From contig NZ_JADPJH010000011.1 in the NCBI RefSeq assembly GCF_023073315.1, positions 300,837-364,836 of the forward strand: a stretch of 64,000 bases of DNA. Reading direction: 5' to 3'. Source of the DNA: Bradyrhizobium sp. 1. GTDB lineage: Bacteria > Pseudomonadota > Alphaproteobacteria > Rhizobiales > Xanthobacteraceae. The first letter of the stretch is position 1. Each line of letters begins with the position of its first letter. Positions 62,314 to 64,000 of this stretch are shown here, in pieces. Position numbers and translations under genes: made by a program. The notes below the pieces were generated by a model that was not told the DNA's origin, searched no databases, and was given only the letters and a program-made list of their open reading frames with translations.

Positions 62314-62521
62314 CCAGGCCACGGTTGAATGCGATTTGATCAGTGCCTTGCCATGGTATTGATGACGATGTGGGTCCTCAACGAAAATCTCCTCGCCTGG
62401 GCCCCGGCTGGCGATCGTTTCCAGATGAAAAAGCGCGGCGTGCTGCCCAATCGGCAGATCGGTGCCAGCGGCTCCGCTGAGGGCGGGCCGCCGGTGCATA
62501 CGCTGCGATGCGAGCTCCTCG

Positions 62522-62543
62522 GCATGCCCGCAGACGGGCATGC
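62522..62543. terminator. Bidirectional hairpin between LacI and porin genes
   Basis: A perfect 9-bp stem (GCATGCCCG at 62522-62530, CGGGCATGC at 62535-62543) with a 4-nt loop lies 30 bp beyond the porin stop. It is followed on the plus strand by atctttt; on the minus strand there is no T-run. Confidence 0.55.
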
Positions 62544-62573
62544 ATCTTTTGTATCGGACGGCTTACCGTCACA

Positions 62574-63923
62574 TCAGAAGTGGACCTCGGTGCGCATGCC
62601 AAGGACCACGGCATTGTCGGTCTTCAAGCCTGCGGCGTTATAGCCGCGCCCGCCGGGATTGATCACATATTGGGCGTCGAACTTGAGGTTCAGCCAGCCG
62701 GTCGCCTGCCATCCGTACCACGCTTCGATCGGCACTTCGTTGCCGCCGGCGTTGGGGCTGAGGGCGGCCGAGTTCACATGGGTCGTGCCCACCGCGAAGC
62801 CGACTTCGTCCTGCGGACGCCAGGTGAACGTTCCGGTATGCCGGAAGCCTCCGGCGATCTGGTAGTCCTGGTACGACGTCCGATGATCGGCAACAGTCGT
62901 ATTGAGGAAGGTATACCAACCCACCGCACCGGGGCCGTCGATGGTCAGCCGCTGCACGACCGACTCGTAGACGCCAAAGCGGCCTCTTTGATCTCCGAGA
63001 TTTTGATCCGGGACGCCACCGACGCCCGGGATGGTCGAAATGATACCCGGCAGGCCGCCATCGATTGTCGATGCGTTGTCGTACCAGCCGCCCAACCTCC
63101 ATGTCCCGTTCAAGGGACCTTTCGGCGCCCAGACCAGCTCCACCGGCACCAGCACGCCGCTGGCAGGATTTGAGCGGGGGACGCCCGGCAAGAAGTAGGT
63201 GGTGGGATCGTCCGTCGTCAGGTAATTCGGATTGGCATCGTAGACGCCGACCGAAATCGTGAATTCCGGCGCGATCTTGTAGTGGACGACACCGGCCCAC
63301 TGGCTCACCGGCCAGTTATAGATGTAGCCGCCCTGGATGTTGCCGGGCTGGCCGCCGCAGAAGGTCAGGTTGACGAACTCGCACAGGCCGAAGAAGAAGT
63401 CGGAGCCGACGGGCAGACGGCCGCCCTTGAGTTCGAGGCGGTCATCGAAAAGTTTCTGCGAGTAGTAGAGCTGCGTCAGGCGCAGGATGTTGCCGCGGCC
63501 GAACACTTCGTTGGTCAGCTGCAAGGCGGGAATACCCGCCTGGTCATTCAGATTGCGGCCGAAGCGATCGACCAGCGTAAGGCCAACCGTGCCGCCGGGG
63601 ATGCCGGCAAGCTTCGCCATATCGAGCTTCGCGCCGAACCACAACTGACCAGCATTTGCTGCGGTGTTCTTGCTTCCACCCGTGACGTTGCCGACGGCTT
63701 CGTCGCCCAGCGTGAGGCCGAGCTCGATGCCCCGCTCCTTCAGCTTTGTCCTGCCGAGATCGCCGAACAAATACGGCCTGGTCCAGAAATCATCGGTTTC
63801 GGCATAAGGAACAGGAGCAGCTTTCGTTACAAGATCGGCCGCATGCACTCCACCACCCAATAGCGATGACAAAGCAATCCCGACACCGCACACACCTGCA
63901 GTGCTCACTAACCTGCGCAACAT
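62574..63923 (-). CDS. OprB-type carbohydrate-selective porin
   Basis: The 449-residue outer-membrane protein has a signal peptide (MLRRLVSTAGVCGVGIALSS) and an N-terminal OprB motif (WTRPYLFGDLGRTKLKERGI). Alternating beta strands follow (LTQLYYSQKLFDDRLELKGGRLP, FCGGQPGNIQGGYIYNWPV, INPGGRGYN), closing in VVLGMRTEVHF with a terminal aromatic residue for outer-membrane insertion. It lets sugars enter the periplasm. GGGAGGA lies 8 nt before ATG 63923. It fits the transport genes in this block, though its own control is not visible. Confidence 0.9.
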   Translation of the reverse strand: MLRRLVSTAGVCGVGIALSSLLGGGVHAADLVTKAAPVPYAETDDFWTRPYLFGDLGRTKLKERGIELGLTLGDEAVGNVTGGSKNTAANAGQLWFGAKLDMAKLAGIPGGTVGLTLVDRFGRNLNDQAGIPALQLTNEVFGRGNILRLTQLYYSQKLFDDRLELKGGRLPVGSDFFFGLCEFVNLTFCGGQPGNIQGGYIYNWPVSQWAGVVHYKIAPEFTISVGVYDANPNYLTTDDPTTYFLPGVPRSNPASGVLVPVELVWAPKGPLNGTWRLGGWYDNASTIDGGLPGIISTIPGVGGVPDQNLGDQRGRFGVYESVVQRLTIDGPGAVGWYTFLNTTVADHRTSYQDYQIAGGFRHTGTFTWRPQDEVGFAVGTTHVNSAALSPNAGGNEVPIEAWYGWQATGWLNLKFDAQYVINPGGRGYNAAGLKTDNAVVLGMRTEVHF

Positions 63924-64000
63924 TTTCGTCGTCCTCCCGCGTCTTTGGCTTGGTCTGTTTTGCCTCACGTCCTTGCCCGAAGCCCACGAGCCCAAGACGC

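Overview
The window looks like a chromosomal segment of an alphaproteobacterium of the Bradyrhizobium/Rhodopseudomonas type. The evidence is high GC throughout, closely packed genes, many solute-binding proteins and ABC/TctC-type uptake genes, an Omp31-like surface protein, a DUF1127 protein, two GGAAC-N16-CGTT (EcfG-type) promoters and dispersed palindromic repeats. I see no rRNA, tRNA, CRISPR array, integrase or insertion sequence. Assignments come from reading protein motifs without database searches. Start codons were re-chosen from ribosome binding sites and overlaps, so many genes are shorter than the longest open frame.

Layout. 0.2-4 kb: membrane urate hydroxylase (PuuD-like), a VOC protein, a small protein and a lytic transglycosylase. 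3.9-14 kb: a catabolic and uptake region with a ThDP enzyme, SDR and cupin operon, a divergent IclR regulator, a branched-chain-type ABC transporter in which permease and both ATPases are one polypeptide, and a TctC-type binding protein. 14-18.4 kb: a two-gene accessory pair with an HGG/SGAP motif and a 1025-residue membrane patatin. 18.4-20.4 kb: a sorbosone-dehydrogenase-like enzyme with a dihaem cytochrome c. 20.6-27.3 kb: a sugar ABC operon with xylulokinase, and a divergent MFS gene. 27.5-33 kb: an outer-membrane barrel, two M20 peptidases, a hydrolase and an enolase-superfamily enzyme.

33-45.2 kb: an Mfd-like helicase paralogue, then a set of small and stress-associated genes (DUF72, Cys-rich flavoprotein, isochorismatase-like hydrolase, a 24-residue membrane peptide, SDR, VOC protein, ATP-dependent DNA ligase, DUF892 ferritin-like protein). 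Two of these genes have perfect EcfG-type promoters, suggesting a general-stress-response island.

45.3-55 kb: the most interesting part. A VirA-like sensor kinase with a degenerate receiver overlaps a MauG/CcpA-like dihaem gene behind a DUF1127 gene, and a VirG-like regulator lies upstream. Two sequences fitting the vir-box consensus (one perfect, one 13/14) lie upstream of the DUF1127-dihaem-kinase run and in the intergenic space between a dihaem cytochrome c and a glycosyltransferase plus Bcr/CflA efflux gene. This looks like an autoregulated VirA/VirG-type regulon with no T-DNA or type IV secretion genes in view.

55-64 kb: a carbohydrate-acid-like cluster with a sodium-solute symporter, Asp-box (sialidase-fold) protein, SDR, aldolase of the DHDPS/NAL family, an orphan sugar-binding protein, a LacI regulator with a perfect 18-bp operator, and an OprB porin.
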